A stretch of 64,000 bases of DNA from Typha latifolia (GCA_019914945.1 CM034099.1:16952704-17016703), one strand, 5' to 3'. Shown: positions 34,188 through 47,636, numbered from the stretch's first letter. The notes: generated by a model not told the origin, from the letters alone. Program-made: numbers and translations.

Positions 34188-37100
34188 ATGCTCGCCGCCG
34201 GATCGATGTCCCGGGCCGCGAGCCTCGGGCCCGGGATCCCCGGCGGCCACCGCCGGATCCGGTGCGCGAGGGGGGTGGCTCGCGTAAAGCTAGGGTTCTA
34301 TCCGGCGACATCGGCGCAGGTGACGAGGAGGTCGATGGGATGCTGCCTCAAGGCGGCGGCGGGGAAAGGGAATCAGGTGGAGATGGAGGCGGCGCGCGGC
34401 GGAGGGGTGGATATCTGGAGCACGGTGGCGGAGAAGGAGAACGGGAGCTTCCCGGAGCATCTCGTTATAATGGTCAATGGCTTGGTCGGAAGGTGAGTGC
34501 ATCTCTTGTTGGAGGAGTGAACTTAGTTTTGCTTGCAATTAATTGGTTTATTGTGCAATCTTTTTCGTTTTGGTCAATTATGGTTAATTTGCAGTGCGGG
34601 GGACTGGAAATTTGCTGCGGAGCAGCTCGTGAAGAAACTGCCGGATGAAGTAATCGTGCATCGTGAGTTATGCTCTCATTACCAATAACTGCTTTTTTTT
34701 CCCATGTCATTGGAATGTTTATTTTAATTTTTCTAGTTTATAAAAGAAGCACGATTCAGTATCAGTACCTCTTCTACTTGAAGTGTGAATTGACAATTAG
34801 TCTGGATCCAATGAAATATATGGATTAGAGAGAACTTGAAGACTAATTTTAAAAGCAGGCATTATAAGCTTATAGCATCAAGCACTAATATGTTCACATT
34901 GATGTTTGTATAACTCATCTTACGTTCTATCAATGAGATTCCATGTCTGTCCTGTTTGCTTAAGAATTGGGAATGAATTTGATCGCCAGATTTACCGGAG
35001 AGATCTTACCTTACATTGATGAATTCAAGCATTCAACCAAAACAATGTAAGGCATAACTCATAGCATAAAAGAAAGATGGCTAAAAAGTAGTCTTTTGTT
35101 CTGTGATGCAACTGCATGCATTTTATAGTTTATTAGAAATTTGAGTGCCGAATAATATTGGGGTACCTAAGTAACTTCGTAAGATAACAGTTGCTTGAAG
35201 ATGACTGCTGCTGATATGGGACCATAAGATACATAACAATAGATTACTAGTAAAATAGTACAGTGCTAGCTGACTTGCCAACCCATATTGCTAGTTGCAC
35301 TGAGATGAGCTGGATCATTATCATATGGTATAAGAATGTGAAGATAAATATATTTCCAGTTCTTAGGTTAGGTAAATTGTTTCCTAGACCTAAGAATGAG
35401 TCATCAAGTAGTGTCTATTCCAAGTGGTACTATGTTACTTTAATCAGATTTTGAATGCGTTCATATTATCATCTCTGAGAAGAGCAAATTCCATGGTTAG
35501 AAAACTTGAAATTGTATTTTGAAATTTTCATGCATCTTTGCTATATCTTTCTAGGACCACGTTCTGTGTTTTTCACTGTTTTCTCTGAAATTTGTTTAGC
35601 CATGATATCATTTGATTCTGTTACAGAAAAATGTTAGAATTTAGGAGGTCCAAAGAAATGTAAAAAACATAAAGGAAAGATACTTCTTATGATTCTGCTC
35701 CAAGCTGCTGGAACAGGAGATAGATATTTTTTGCTAATTAATTTGGAAGAAAGGTTAAATTGAAGCAGCAGCTATTCTTGCATATTTATCACTTATGAGA
35801 CTGTTGTACAAGTTAATTGTGGTTCTAATATTTTTTTGTTTCATCTACTACTGAGTACTGAGAACCCTGATACAACCTTTTTCAAGCAGGCAGCGAATGT
35901 AATTCTTCTAGGCTGACATTTGATGGAGTTGACTTGATGGGTGAGAGACTAGCCAAGGAGGTAATCTTTTTCCTTCCACATGCTGATTATCTTACCCGAT
36001 TCCCAGAAGGTCTCCATATTACCCATTTCATATTCATACTCCCTACTCTTATGACTCAGTGTGTTTATCCTTTTTGGAAGGAACTACACTTTCATGGTAA
36101 GAGTGTATGAATGATTTTAATAAAACTTTTACAGGTAAGATCAGTTGTTAAGCAGAGAAGAGGTGTACAGAGGATTTCATTTGTGGCCCACTCTTTGGGT
36201 GGCCTAGTAGCCAGATATGCTATAGGAAGGCTTTATGAACAAGTTAACACAATGAAGTCTCCTGCAGATAACAATTCAGATGAAGTCAATGGTCTCGAAG
36301 GTCGAATAGCTGGGTTGGAACCTATGAATTTTATTACATTTGCCTCACCTCATCTGGGTTCAAGAGGGCATAAACAGGTGAGGCTAATTACTTTATACTG
36401 ACTGGTGTACCTTTCAATTGCATCCACCAAATAACATTTTGATGTGTTTGGGCTGGGAAACTGGCATCATTCTAGATATAGAGAGAAAGTTGAATGGTAC
36501 AAGCATGTACTTAAGTTTGCCTGTAAAGTGAACAATTTTAAGATTCTGTCAGCTGATTTCCTTAAAGTTGAAAATCAAATTGTGTAATGAAAAGGGAAAA
36601 TGGGACTAGAAATTTGAATAGAAATCTTCCAAATTGTTACAACTTTGTTAAACTTTTTTTCTTTTCTTGGGCTTGTTTAGCATGTTTCTTTTATAAAAAA
36701 TTTATGTGTATGCAAGTGCCATGAATCATATGTTACTGAAAGTTTGAAACCATGGTTAATGAAACTGAAACATTTGTAGCAACTCATTATGTATTGTTAA
36801 CAACATCATTTGTCGATCGATCATTATGTATTAGAAAAGGTAGAGAAGTTCTCATTCTTTTCATACTCTGTGATGTCTGTGCTATTATCATTTTTCACCT
36901 TTGCTGTGTAGCAAACTGAGTAAACTCAATTCCAAATCAGGAATTGTGATCATTGCTGTGAAAATAGGTAGACTGACTGCTTTATTTGATATTTTAATCT
37001 ATTTGGCCTTTGTGGGAGTTTCCATAGATTATTTGATCTTTGGGATTCAGCACTAAAAGCATTCTGACACTCTTTTGCCCTGTGGATCACCGTTCATCAC

Positions 37101-39844
37101 TTTGCTGACTCAATTTTATTCCCTTATTCCGAGATAAAGTGGATGAAATGTTAACTTCATTGTTTAATTCTATGAAGACAAGAATTAGTAGGCCTGTCCT
37201 CTCTTTATTTCACATGGTCTCTTCCCTATGTTACTTGTAAGGAGTGCAGGTCTCTTTTGTTTCCACTTCATAATGTGTTTAGAAGCTTCATGAAAAAAAC
37301 AAGATATTTTGCAATACTTGCGGGTACTTGAATAATTGTGGTCTCATATTCAGATTCTTCTACCATGTGCCTATGTTATTCCACCAGCTTCCTATTCTTT
37401 GTGGTCTTCCTTTCCTGGAGCAAACGGCATTGGAAACTGCACATTTGATAGTTGGGAGGACTGGTAAACATCTCTTCCTCACAGATACTACTGATGGGAG
37501 GCCGCCACTTCTCCTCCGGATGGTTGATGACTGTGACGATATTAAATTCAGGTTTGTTTTCTTGAAAATTTTCTGCTTTTGATGCTAATTATTTGTTCAT
37601 GATTTTGAATGTTCAGTACTTTCTTTTCCTTATGCAGGTCGGCATTGCGCTCTTTCAAGCGCCGTGTTGCCTATGCAAATGCAAATTTTGATCGTATCCT
37701 GTCAGAATAGCTTCTTTTTTCTTCTTCTTTTTCTTTTTCTGAAATGAGGCTGTAGACAGTATTGGAATAGCTTTCGGTGTCTATTTTCATGCATTTTGAC
37801 TTTCTGATCGTTAATATGGAACTATCTTCATTTAACTGGCTAAAAAGATATGGTAGGATGGAGAACATCGTCAATCCGGCGTCAACATGAGTTACCAAAA
37901 GTATGCATAAGTTCCTCTGATCTGTTTGGCAAGATGGAATACTATTTGGGTTTCTGCACTTGCTTTCTCCTTGATAATTTGTCGTGCTTGTTTTCTTGTC
38001 TTCCAGCATCGCCTTCTTGTACAGGATGAGAAGTATCCACATATTGTTCATGTCGACAAAGGGAATAGAGGGAACAATCATAAAGAAGTAACTTCGGATG
38101 TCAAAGCTCAGCCCTATGACATGGAAGGTATGTCGATAACTTAGTCATCGTTTGTGTCTCCAGGGCCATGATATGAATGATGCCTTTGACAAAATGCATT
38201 ATGTTAAATGTTTGTTGTCTATCCTTCAGTAGGTGGAATTTCATAGATTAGAACTTTAGATGGCGCAGACATGCATGATACCACATTCAAACTTTCACAT
38301 GTTTTCCTTCATGCGCTATTGTTTTTCAGAAAAGTTATAACTGGTCATCTAGATCTGACAGATATCCCTAGAGAAGCCCTGTAGCCAAATTATATGGTAT
38401 CTTTATTAAATCTGCTGCTTAAATGGCAGAAACTTGTCAGGTTTGATAAAGTAGTAAACATGTCTACAACCATATTGTGCATTAGCCATGAAATGGTCAT
38501 GAATGATAAAAATAGTAATAGTAATAACAGTCCCTCCCAAATCAAGAGGTATCATTCTAGATGTGTACTTCTATCGATCAGTTGGCAAAATATTGTTGAA
38601 CTCTTTTTTTAATGATCTGCAAGTCTGCAACTATTTAACTAACAGCGTTACAACAGGAAATCCTCTGCATTTTACCTTTAAACCTTGTGATAACTCATAA
38701 CTTTTGGAGTGAATTCAAATGTTATGATTGTAATATTTTCAATGAAATTGCAAACACTGTGTCTCTTATGCTCTATTTCAGCGTTAACAGATTATATTTA
38801 CATGCAGAAGAGATGATTAGAGGCCTTACACAAGTGTCTTGGGAACGTGTGGATGTTAGCTTCCAGAAAAGTAAGCAAAGATATGTCGCTCATAACACCA
38901 TCCAGGTATTCTATATTAAATGCACCGTATGGGTTGTATATCCTTGTTCAGGATCTTACTAGCTTCTGTATCCTATTGATCTACAGATGTGTGGCTTCTT
39001 TCATCTGCCATTTAGTGCTTGAGCTCTTGTATAACCAATTTGTGTTTATGTATGTATACAATGGTCTTGAATTTTCTGATGGACTACTTGTCAGAAACTA
39101 AAATTATTTAGTACGAGCTATGTTTTGATCCATAATTATGCTTGATGCTAATTCTGGTAGATTCTATGGTCAGTGAGTAATTTTAATGAAATCCTCATTG
39201 AGTAACTTACTGGAACTACAACAGATGGAGGCATGAAAGTGTCATGGAACTATTGAATTGTATTAATAGGACATTTGTGATAACATAGGTTATTTGTCAT
39301 AACTCTCAAGGAATCCGTGTTTACAAGATAGTGACATGTTGGACAAACTTACAATTTGTTCCCACAAGAAAATAATCGCATTTGACAAGATACAAGCTTG
39401 ACACTAAAGAACTTGATACAAGGACCTCTCTGGGGCATGGCCTATTCTTCTTTATCCATAAAACTGATCCTCTTCTGGTTGTGCTTCACAGAAAATATGG
39501 AAGTTAAAACCTGCCGTTAACTTTTTTGCATTCGCGTTATTATCTGTCCTAGTTTTATGGGACCTGTAAACATTAAAAGGTGGGTGAGGATCTAACTTCT
39601 CCCAGCGTTGCACCTTTTCTTTGTGGAGAGGCACCAACATTTGCCATTTGATAGAATCTCTACCTTGGAAACCTCATGTTTGTTACATGCTGTATTGGGC
39701 ACATTTACATTTTGAACACCAATTACATGTTTTGTTAAATGCTACTACGATTTACTCTGGCTTACTTTTCAGGTGAAGAGCTACTGGTTGAATTCAGATG
39801 GTGCAGATGTGATTTTCCATATGATAGATAATTTTCTCATCTAA
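34188..39844 (+). CDS. DUF676 / ROG1-like putative serine esterase (lipase-like alpha/beta hydrolase)
   Basis: Ten exons: 34188-34492, 34595-34662, 35890-35960, 36135-36377, 37388-37551, 37638-37693, 37848-37900, 38007-38127, 38808-38905, 39776-39844; the sum is 1248 nt, giving 415 aa, usual for this plant family. The domain begins at HLVIMVNGLVG (~91-101). The nucleophile elbow is AHSLGG with Ser168, in ISFVAHSLGGLVARYAIGRLY, and FASPHLGSRG follows. The C-terminal part is conserved (VSWERVDVSF; VKSYWLNSDGADVIFHMIDNFLI end). The N-terminal ~60 residues are basic and GC-rich with no acidic residues, compatible with a plastid or mitochondrial targeting peptide. I chose the first in-frame ATG; Met7 and Met50 are alternatives. 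Substrate unknown; yeast relatives act on acyl lipids. Confidence 0.9.
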
Positions 39845-40448
39845 TCCTGTATAAATTCTGTAAACCTCATCGGTAGGGTAGAGTATTGAATTCTATTGTT
39901 TTGGCCAATTAATGAGTGTACATCGATGTTGTAATCCTCAATTTTGTGTATAACTCAATATTGTCTATATTATATAGGCTAATAAAAGATTATAATTATT
40001 TCTGCAATCTCATGATGAACTCGCATACTTCATGCATGAATTTCCGAAAAGCAACAATGTATGGATTACTGGTCTGGTTGTTAAATCAATATCCTATGCT
40101 AATTTTAGGTCAACATTATTTAAGCCAGGGTTCGTGATTTTGTGAGTATCTTTCACAGTTACCATCAATCTTTAATCCAAAGGGTTGGCCACTTCAACTG
40201 CTATCAGTTCCTTGCTTTTGTGATGATTTTATTTTCCGTTTTCGGGAAATTTAGATTATTACATGCAACTGTTTTTGAAAATAAATTATTGCTATCTCTG
40301 AATATTACTATATCCATATTGAATCCAATCCATCTTCACATCTTTTGTGAGCTTATGGGGATGTGGAAACTTATTAGTAGCTTTGGCTGTCGCCTGGAAC
40401 CAATTCGATATATTATACTCCAAACATAATGCCAATATTTCATGTCAA

Positions 40449-40479
<31 letters not shown>

Positions 40480-40857
40480 TATTTAACCATGCAGATAAAT
40501 GGTATGAGAAAGATAACCCCACCATTCCCATATAAGCTTATACCTTTCTACTCTCCCTTAGCATTGTCTCAGCCAAACTTGGTCCAACCCTTAATTTGCA
40601 ATGGTTCTGAGGTCCTCACGCCTAGACGCAAGGGTGATTGGTGGCCACGAGTCACTTCGAGCAACAACCGGAACAAACGGGAGATCCACATGGATTCCCT
40701 TGGACTGTTTAAGAGAGGGGAGAGGGATCATATGTAACCTGGTGCTCTTCCTGGCAAAGAGGGTCCTTGTCAAGAGCACACAAGGGGAAGAGGGAGAAAG
40801 CTAGAAACCAACAATAAGGCTTTGCATTCGATTGTCTGGTTAAGGAGGTAGGAAGGA
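39845..40857. other. 3' flank of the DUF676 gene and promoter region of the USP-kinase gene
   Basis: AT-rich first half, with a (TA)n run at about 40458-40482. The last 300 bases are less AT-rich and probably hold the leader of the kinase gene. Overlapping short frames here show no conserved features. Confidence 0.45.
40458..40482. repeat. (TA)n microsatellite
   Basis: A run of about 12 TA units after a poly-A stretch. Confidence 0.9.
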
Positions 40858-43677
40858 ATGGGGAAGTATCAAGAAGTGAAGAATGGGGAAGGAGGCTATC
40901 CTTTGGTTGCAGTTGCTATTGACAAGGACAAAGGAAGCCAAAATGCCTTGAAATGGGCCGTGGACAACCTTGTCTCCAGGGGTCAGACGATCGCCCTTGT
41001 CCATGTTAACACTAGGGGAACCTCATGTAAGTAAGTGCATGCCTTCCAATTGCATGGCCAATGCATTACATTACCTTCTCATTATTCTTATACAAAATGC
41101 AGCTGGGAGCCGTGATGATGGCAATGCCAGTTTCAAAGAACCCACGGATCCACAGATGAAGGAACTCTTCCTTCCATTTAGATTCTTCTGCACTCGTAAA
41201 GATGTGGGTATATATCATGAGCTTCCAATCTCATTCTTTGCCCTTCCAATGTTAATCACCGTTGGCCCAATTGAATATACTTTGTGCAGATTGAATGCAA
41301 GGATGTGGTGATTGATGAAGCCGACGTACCAAGGGCTATTGTCGAGTTCATTTCCCAAGCTGCAATAGAGAAGCTGGTGTTAGGGGCATCACCAAAAGGG
41401 GGTTTTGTCAGGTGACCTTTAAAATAAGTTCCTAAGCTTAAGCTTTCTTTACTAAGACCAAATAATAATAATAGTAATAGTAATAATTCACAATCGAAGT
41501 ACTAATTTGGCATCCTTTGTCTCAGAACATTCAAGCACGCGGACATCTGTACAAGCATCTCCAAAGGAGCACCGGATTTTTGCTCCGTTTACGTCATCTC
41601 CAAAGGGAAGGTGTCATTCATCAAGAACGCCATTCGTCAAGCTCCGACCGTGTCCCCTCTCCGAACAGAGATCCAAAACAAAGCGACCCAGAAACCCAAC
41701 ATGAACAACCAAAACTTGACTGCCACGGGAGGTTCGTAATCTTTCATATCTTCTTGCTGCTAATCGCTTCTTCTTCTCTTTAACTTGAGAGAAACAAAAT
41801 GAGTGGAGCATGTCCTTGTGCTTGCTGCAGGCAATGCTTCTCCGGAGACGCCAAGTTTTCGCGACAACTCTATCAAGTAATAAAGTTCGAATTGCAACTC
41901 TTAATCCATATATTGCTAAATATATATATCTCTTTTTTTCCTTTTTCTTTTTAATTATCCGTGTATGCCAATTAAGAGTGGAACATATTATTTTCTCGAA
42001 TAGGTCTCCGTTCACCAGGGCAGGCAATAATGGCTCGGCGAAGAAGTCCTACCCCGATGTGTTGTTCAGAGAGTCCTCTGATATCTCATTCGTCAGCTCC
42101 GGTAGGCCGAGCGTCGATCGTTGCGCGTTCACTCCGAGGTTGTCTGATGCATCGGATGGGCTCGACCATAGCTTCGAGATCTCGTCAGATTCGCTATCGA
42201 CGGGGAACGAGTTCTCTCCCTTCTCCAACAGCACCGGCACATCATGGTCATCACAGGGATTGGATGACGTGGAAGCAGAGATGAAGAGGCTGCGGCTAGA
42301 ACTCAAGCAAACAATGGATATGTACAGCACTGCATGCAAAGAAGCACTCACAGCTAAACAAAGGGTAAACATTAATTTTGTCACCATTAATTATTTAGCA
42401 TGAGTTTTTTTTTTTTGTTTGTTAAGATAACTCCGTTTGAATGGGTGGCGTAGGCAATGGAGCTTCATCGGTGGAAGGTGGAGGAAGCGCACAGAGTAGA
42501 AGAAGCTCGACTGGCAGAGGAAGCGGCCCTGGCTCTAGTCGCCAGAGAGAAAGCGAAATGTAAAGCGGCGATGGAGGCAGCGGAGGCCTCTCAAAGGATT
42601 GCGGAGCTAGAAGCGCAGAAAAGAATCAACGCAGAGATGACGGCGCTCAGAGAATCGGAGGAGAAGAGGAGAACGTTGGACGCGCTCTCGCATACGGATG
42701 TACGCTACCGCAAGTATACGATAGAGGAGATCGAAATCGCCACGGATTTCTTTCACGAGAGCCGAAAGATTGGCGAGGGTGGCTATGGTCCTGTTTACAG
42801 ATGCTACCTGGACCACACGCCGGTTGCCGTTAAAGTTCTTCGCGCTGATGCGGCTCAAGGGAGGTCTCAGTTTCAGCAAGAGGTTATGAAACCTTCCGAT
42901 TTCGGAAGTTAAATTTGATTATGAAAACTATAAAAGTTAGTTTATAATAATTATTATTTATCATAGGTTGAAGTGCTTAGCTGCATCCGGCATCCGAACA
43001 TGGTGCTCCTCCTCGGGGCTTGCCCAGAGTACGGGTGCCTCGTGTACGAGTACATGGCCCACGGCAGCCTCGACGACCGCCTCTTCCGACGGGGCAACAC
43101 CGCCGTCATCCCCTGGCAACACAGGTTCCGCATCGCCGCCGAGATCGCGACGGGCCTCCTCTTCCTCCACCAGACCAAGCCCGAGCCGCTCGTCCACCGC
43201 GACCTCAAGCCCGGGAACATCCTCCTGGACGTCAACTTCGTCAGCAAGATCAGCGACGTCGGCCTCGCCCGCCTCGTGCCGCCCTCCGTCGCCGACAACG
43301 TCACGCAGTACCGCATGACGTCGACCGCTGGCACGTTTTGTTACATCGATCCGGAGTACCAGCAGACTGGCATGCTCGGAGTCAAGTCCGACATCTACTC
43401 CCTCGGCATCATGCTGCTCCAGATCGTGACGGCGAAGCCTCCCATGGGGTTGACTCACTGTGTGAGCGGAGCTATTGAGAAGGGGACGTTCGCCGAGATG
43501 TTGGACCCCGCCGTGACGGATTGGCCGGTCGAGGAGGCGCAGCGCCTGGCGGAGACAGCTTTAAAATGCGCTGAGTTGCGAAGGAAAGACCGGCCGGATC
43601 TCGCGACCGTCGTGTTGCCAGAGCTCAATAGGCTGAGCGCTCTCGGAAAAGAAAACATGCAGCATTGCGTCCTATGA
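40858..43677 (+). CDS. USP-domain receptor-like cytoplasmic kinase (RLCK IX type) without a U-box
   Basis: Eight exons: 40858-41026, 41103-41203, 41290-41411, 41526-41731, 41831-41876, 42004-42364, 42454-42882, 42967-43677; the sum is 2145 nt, giving 714 aa. It has the order usual for the family. First comes an N-terminal universal-stress-protein (UspA/adenine nucleotide hydrolase) domain (~12-160, [20 protein letters not shown]). A Ser-rich linker with [14 protein letters not shown] and a Glu/Ala-rich coiled coil (~300-410) follow. The kinase domain has GEGGYG (~442-447), Lys462 in [14 protein letters not shown] with Asp557, and DVG in place of DFG at Asp575, a family trait. PUB34/51/52-like relatives continue into a U-box E3 domain. 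This protein stops shortly after the kinase ([11 protein letters not shown]), as in the U-box-less members. Exon 8 is markedly GC-rich. The upstream U-rich introns are all short. Confidence 0.92.
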
Positions 43678-44260
43678 ATTCGGCCACGTAGCTCACCTCT
43701 CCAGTACTCATGTTTCACGGCAGGTAAGGTGGTAATCCTTTTAATTAGCATAATCCTGTTGGTATTTCTTCATCATGAGTACAAGCTAACAATTATTATC
43801 ATTTTGTTTTCGGTTTTTTAGGATGTCATCAAGAATGAACCCCTGTTTATGCAGTCTGGATATAGCCCAAGAACAAGTGAATCATCAACTGCCGGAGTGA
43901 GATCAAATGTGTCATCAGAAAGTGTTACAATATATTCAAGAACACTATACTCCACGTATATAAAGCATTGGAAGAGATAGGTAGAAGATGGTATAATGCT
44001 AGAGGAAGAAGAAGCACTGTCACGCCCTGAGTATACTACTAGAAATACATATAGTAGATGCTACGAAGGATCTGATGGAGGAAAAGAGCCCTTGAGTAGT
44101 AGTGGGTGCATGTCCTCTGCTCTCATTCTCCCATGGTTTCTAGTCGACGCCTTTGCCAGGCAGCCAACTGCTGCCTTCTGATTTTGTCACAAAGCTCTAG
44201 AGAGCAAGTGTAACTTTACTGTAGAACAATATAAAAATATGTATAGTCCTGGGTTTTGTT
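43678..44260 (+). promoter_or_regulatory. Likely 3' UTR of the USP kinase, with a probable intron
   Basis: A good donor (CAG|GTAAGG, 43723/43724) and acceptor (TTTTTTAG|GATG, ending 43821) bound a 98-bp intron downstream of the stop codon. Past it, another frame stays open for about 52 codons and is Ser-rich (SGYSPRTSESSTAGV). It is not in frame with the kinase, so I treat it as UTR. Confidence 0.5.
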
Positions 44261-46027
44261 GAGCAATGCATACGTTACTTCGGAGATGAAGAGTGGAGCT
44301 TGTTAGTATCAAAGTGGACCAAAATATAGGCATCAATAGCCAAGCTTGTTAGCAGGCCCTGTGAAAGCGTTTTAACTTAGAAACAGGGGCAAGTCTAATA
44401 ATGTGGGTTTCGATTGCCTAAATCTTGCATCCACCAAATTGGCTATAGCTTTCTCTGCTACACAAAGCTAGTTTGGAGAGTCAAAATATGTAACTTTCTG
44501 GAAGTACCAAAGTAGGCAAGTAGAATTTATTCTAAGATATTCTCAGCACGATAAATTATTGACTCCCAGGTCGCAGAAACTTGCCGTGATCGTATACCGT
44601 CTTGTAGAAAGAAAAGGTTGTGATAGTCGATGCAATGTCGTTGACAATTAGCATCTAGCAAGTAGCACAGGCTCTGCCTTCTGTCCACAATGTCATGCAA
44701 GCACTCCTCATTTATTTATATCAAGCACTATATCAAGTCGAAGCAGAGGACCCCAATTTTGATCACAGAAGGCTAAAGGGCTAAAGCCAATCTCTTGCAT
44801 GCTGCTACGGTATATATATATTCAAAAGTTGGAACTTTGAAACATTTGCTAGAGATGATCATTAAAAGTCCCAAGATGGGCATACTGAATAATATCTCTC
44901 CCGTAATGCACATACCATCGGCTTCATGTCAGAGCTGCCTCTCCGGGATGTTGTTTGTCAATGGCGATCTGTCTCTTCTCACCCAATGAAGTCCCAAACA
45001 AGGGCATGAATGAACTCCCTCTTTTGGATCTGATCTTTTACAGTGTCTACACATTATGATGGCCCCCCCTGTCCTTCTTGTAAAGATGCACATCCTTCCA
45101 GACACACGGTGTAGGTATTCGACCATCCCTAATTGGATGCATACATGTACATTCATGGATGTCTCCTAAAGCAATGCCTGACATACAGTGTAGGTATTCG
45201 ACTATCCCTCCAATTTACTGTACCATATCGCTTGAAGCTTCCAAAAAGTGCAGGTCAGAAGGCAGAGGATGCCTATCACATGCATCCCATTAAAACAGGT
45301 TGCCGTCTCTCTCTCTCTCTAAACTCTCTATCCTTAAGGACTTTTAAAATATCCATTTCCTTGCACAAGTCCCTCATTGTTAAAGGTCCTATTTCCCATC
45401 TCCAATGTACCCATACAGTGATAATGTGATATGTGTTGTGGAAGGCTCACCGTCAAAGAAAAATCTAGGCAACCTCAACAACCAAATCCATTAACCATCC
45501 ACAGATCAATAAAAAGAAGAAACGAAAACGACCCAGAAACCGAAGCCAAGCACATGAGTAGCAATAAAAGGAGATAAAAAAGAAGAGCGAGGAAAGGATT
45601 TCAATGGAAGGACGATCCGTTTCCCATTTCAATTTTGCAGTTTGCTGACATAGTACAACAAATTCATTTAATCAAATCCCATTACAGAATACAGAGCAAC
45701 AAAAATCAACGGTCCGCCTTCGTCTTCCTCATCCTCCACTTATCATCCAAGAAGAGCCAACCAAAGAAGAAACTAGAACGAGAAGAATCCCCACCCATCT
45801 TATGATCAAAGAACAAATTCAAAAACAAAAGGTCAAAATTACAAAAGAAAACGGGGATTTGATACCACATCGTTTTTTACTTACCCGACAAAAATCCCAT
45901 CTTTTCCACCACCCGCTCGTCAAAACCTCTCCTTCAATGAAACCCAATTGGAAAAAATGGCACCTTTCGATGAACCCAATTGGGAATTCGGATATAGGGG
46001 AAATGGAAATCCGCGATCGCTCACGAT
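44261..46027. other. Intergenic DNA and 3' flank of the MAPKK gene
   Basis: No gene seen. Two direct copies of a ~22-bp motif, GTGTAGGTATTCGACYATCC, lie near 45110 and 45189. A 3' UTR for the minus-strand MAPKK probably covers the last 300-400 bases. Confidence 0.4.
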
Positions 46028-47170
46028 TCAAGCTCGCTGCTGTCGAGCCGACGCCGAGGAAGAGGAGGAGGACGACGAGGGAGAAGCATACTTAGTGATG
46101 AACGGATGCTGTAAGAGCTGCGCAGCGGTGGGCCGCCTCGCCGGCTCCTTCTGAAGGCAATACGAGATGAAGCTTCGGAACTCCGCAGACGCTGTTGCCG
46201 GCGCCTCGGGCGGATTCGAGTAGCAAATCGCGCACATGAGCGACGCCCAATCCCCCTGCCGTCCAAGGTTGTCCCCAAACGGAAACCTCCCCAGATAGAA
46301 CTGGAGAATGCTAAGCCCAAAGCTCCATATATCCCCCGCATATCCATCGTAAGCCCCTTGATTGAGGTCGGTGTTGATCCGCTCCGGGCTCATGTACGCG
46401 ATGGTTCCGACGGAGGAATTGCACGGATCCATGGTCTGCGCCAAGATTCGCGACACACCGAAATCGGCGATCTTGACGCGGTGAGAGCCGTTGATGAGGA
46501 GATTGGACGGCTTGATGTCGCGGTGGACGATGCGCTGGCGGTGGAGGTAGGCGAGCCCCCCGAGGACCTGGCGCGCCACGTCGGCGAGCAGGGGTTCGGA
46601 TTGGATGTGCCGGCCGTCGAGGGATCCGCCGTCCATGTACTCGAGGAGGATCTGGATCTCCCCCGCGTGGTCGTACATGCCGTGGCACCGGACGACGAAG
46701 GGGTTATCGGCGGTGCGGAGGATCGCGATCTCGCGCAAGATCTGGCGGCGGACGGCGTCCTCGTGGTTCCCGTAGATCACTTTGAGGGCGAAGAGCCGTC
46801 CGGAGAGGCGGTGCCGCACCATATACACCGTGCCGCCGCTTCCGCTCCCGATGCGGCGGAGGCGCTCGAGATCTGAGAGGGACAGCGGAGGAGCAGGAGG
46901 AGGAGGCGCAGCCATCGAGGGAGCCGCCGCGGCCGCCCCCGCCGCCGCGGACGACGACGACGACAACGAGGACGAGGACGACGAGGATGACGATGAGGGC
47001 GCGGCGGAGGAAGGAGGAGGGAGGGGGAGGGGGAGGGGGACGGCGAGGGAGGAGACGTCGCGTTGTGGCAGGGGGAGGGTAAGGTCGGGACGGCGGCGGG
47101 GGCGCGTCGGGGTGATGGGTTGACCGGGGCGGTTGTTGGATCCGGGTCCGGGAAATGGAACTGGTCGCAT
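46028..47170 (-). CDS. MKK4: MAP kinase kinase, MKK4/MKK5 type (group C)
   Basis: Intronless, 380 aa, in line with group C plant MAPKKs. These dual-specificity kinases phosphorylate MPK3/MPK6-type MAPKs in immunity, stress and development. N-terminal docking site: a basic cluster followed by L-x-L ([11 protein letters not shown], ~25-35). A long Ser/Ala/Pro low-complexity linker (~50-95) comes next. The kinase domain has GSGSGG (~108-113), Lys130, HRDIKPSN with Asp218, and DFG at 236-238. The activation loop carries the plant MAPKK motif S/T-x5-S/T (Thr246 and Ser252), then [11 protein letters not shown]. The C-terminus is Ser-rich with no NTF2 extension. Very GC-rich coding sequence. A start at Met1 is required to include the docking site; Met86 would lose it. 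Rice OsMKK4 (SMG1) or OsMKK5 would be the nearest relatives. Confidence 0.95.
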   Translation of the reverse strand: MRPVPFPGPGSNNRPGQPITPTRPRRRPDLTLPLPQRDVSSLAVPLPLPLPPPSSAAPSSSSSSSSSSLSSSSSAAAGAAAAAPSMAAPPPPAPPLSLSDLERLRRIGSGSGGTVYMVRHRLSGRLFALKVIYGNHEDAVRRQILREIAILRTADNPFVVRCHGMYDHAGEIQILLEYMDGGSLDGRHIQSEPLLADVARQVLGGLAYLHRQRIVHRDIKPSNLLINGSHRVKIADFGVSRILAQTMDPCNSSVGTIAYMSPERINTDLNQGAYDGYAGDIWSFGLSILQFYLGRFPFGDNLGRQGDWASLMCAICYSNPPEAPATASAEFRSFISYCLQKEPARRPTAAQLLQHPFITKYASPSSSSSSSSASARQQRA

Positions 47171-47636
47171 CCTCTATGCTATTATGGGTGTTAGAGCTCA
47201 GATGAAGCGGAGGAGGGAGGAGGCGGTGGTTGTCGAGAGAAGGAAGAAGTGAGAGGTCATAAATTGAAGAATTTCTAACCCCCTCCTCCCCCTCCCCTAA
47301 AAAAAAAAATAAACCCAAAAAAAAAAAAAAGATGAGATTTTTAAGTTGGGTCGAAGGTGGAATTAGAAGAAGACGAGATGCGTATTCTTCTGACAGGACC
47401 GACGGAGGTTAAGGGGGTTGTCTAAATTACGGAGAGAGAAGAATGGGAGAAGAGTTTGGATTTAAATATGTGAAAGAGGTGAAAATAAAAAGGAGCAATC
47501 ACTCACTCTGCTTACAACTACTTTACTTATTATTATATTTCTAATGTCTCATCCTCTCTCTTCATCTCATCATCAACGCTCAAAACAAAGCCACGTAATC
47601 TATATTTGTAAGCGAAAGGGAGAGGTAGCTAGCCAT

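Noticed and set aside
40429..40737. 102-codon plus-strand frame before the USP kinase
   Set aside because: Begins in a TA microsatellite and has no conserved sequence; it is probably promoter and leader.
43020..43478. 152-codon plus-strand Arg/Pro/His-rich frame
   Set aside because: An alternative frame of the USP kinase last exon.
46358..46876. 172-codon plus-strand open frame
   Set aside because: Lies wholly antisense to the MAPKK kinase domain; it is a GC-rich shadow frame.
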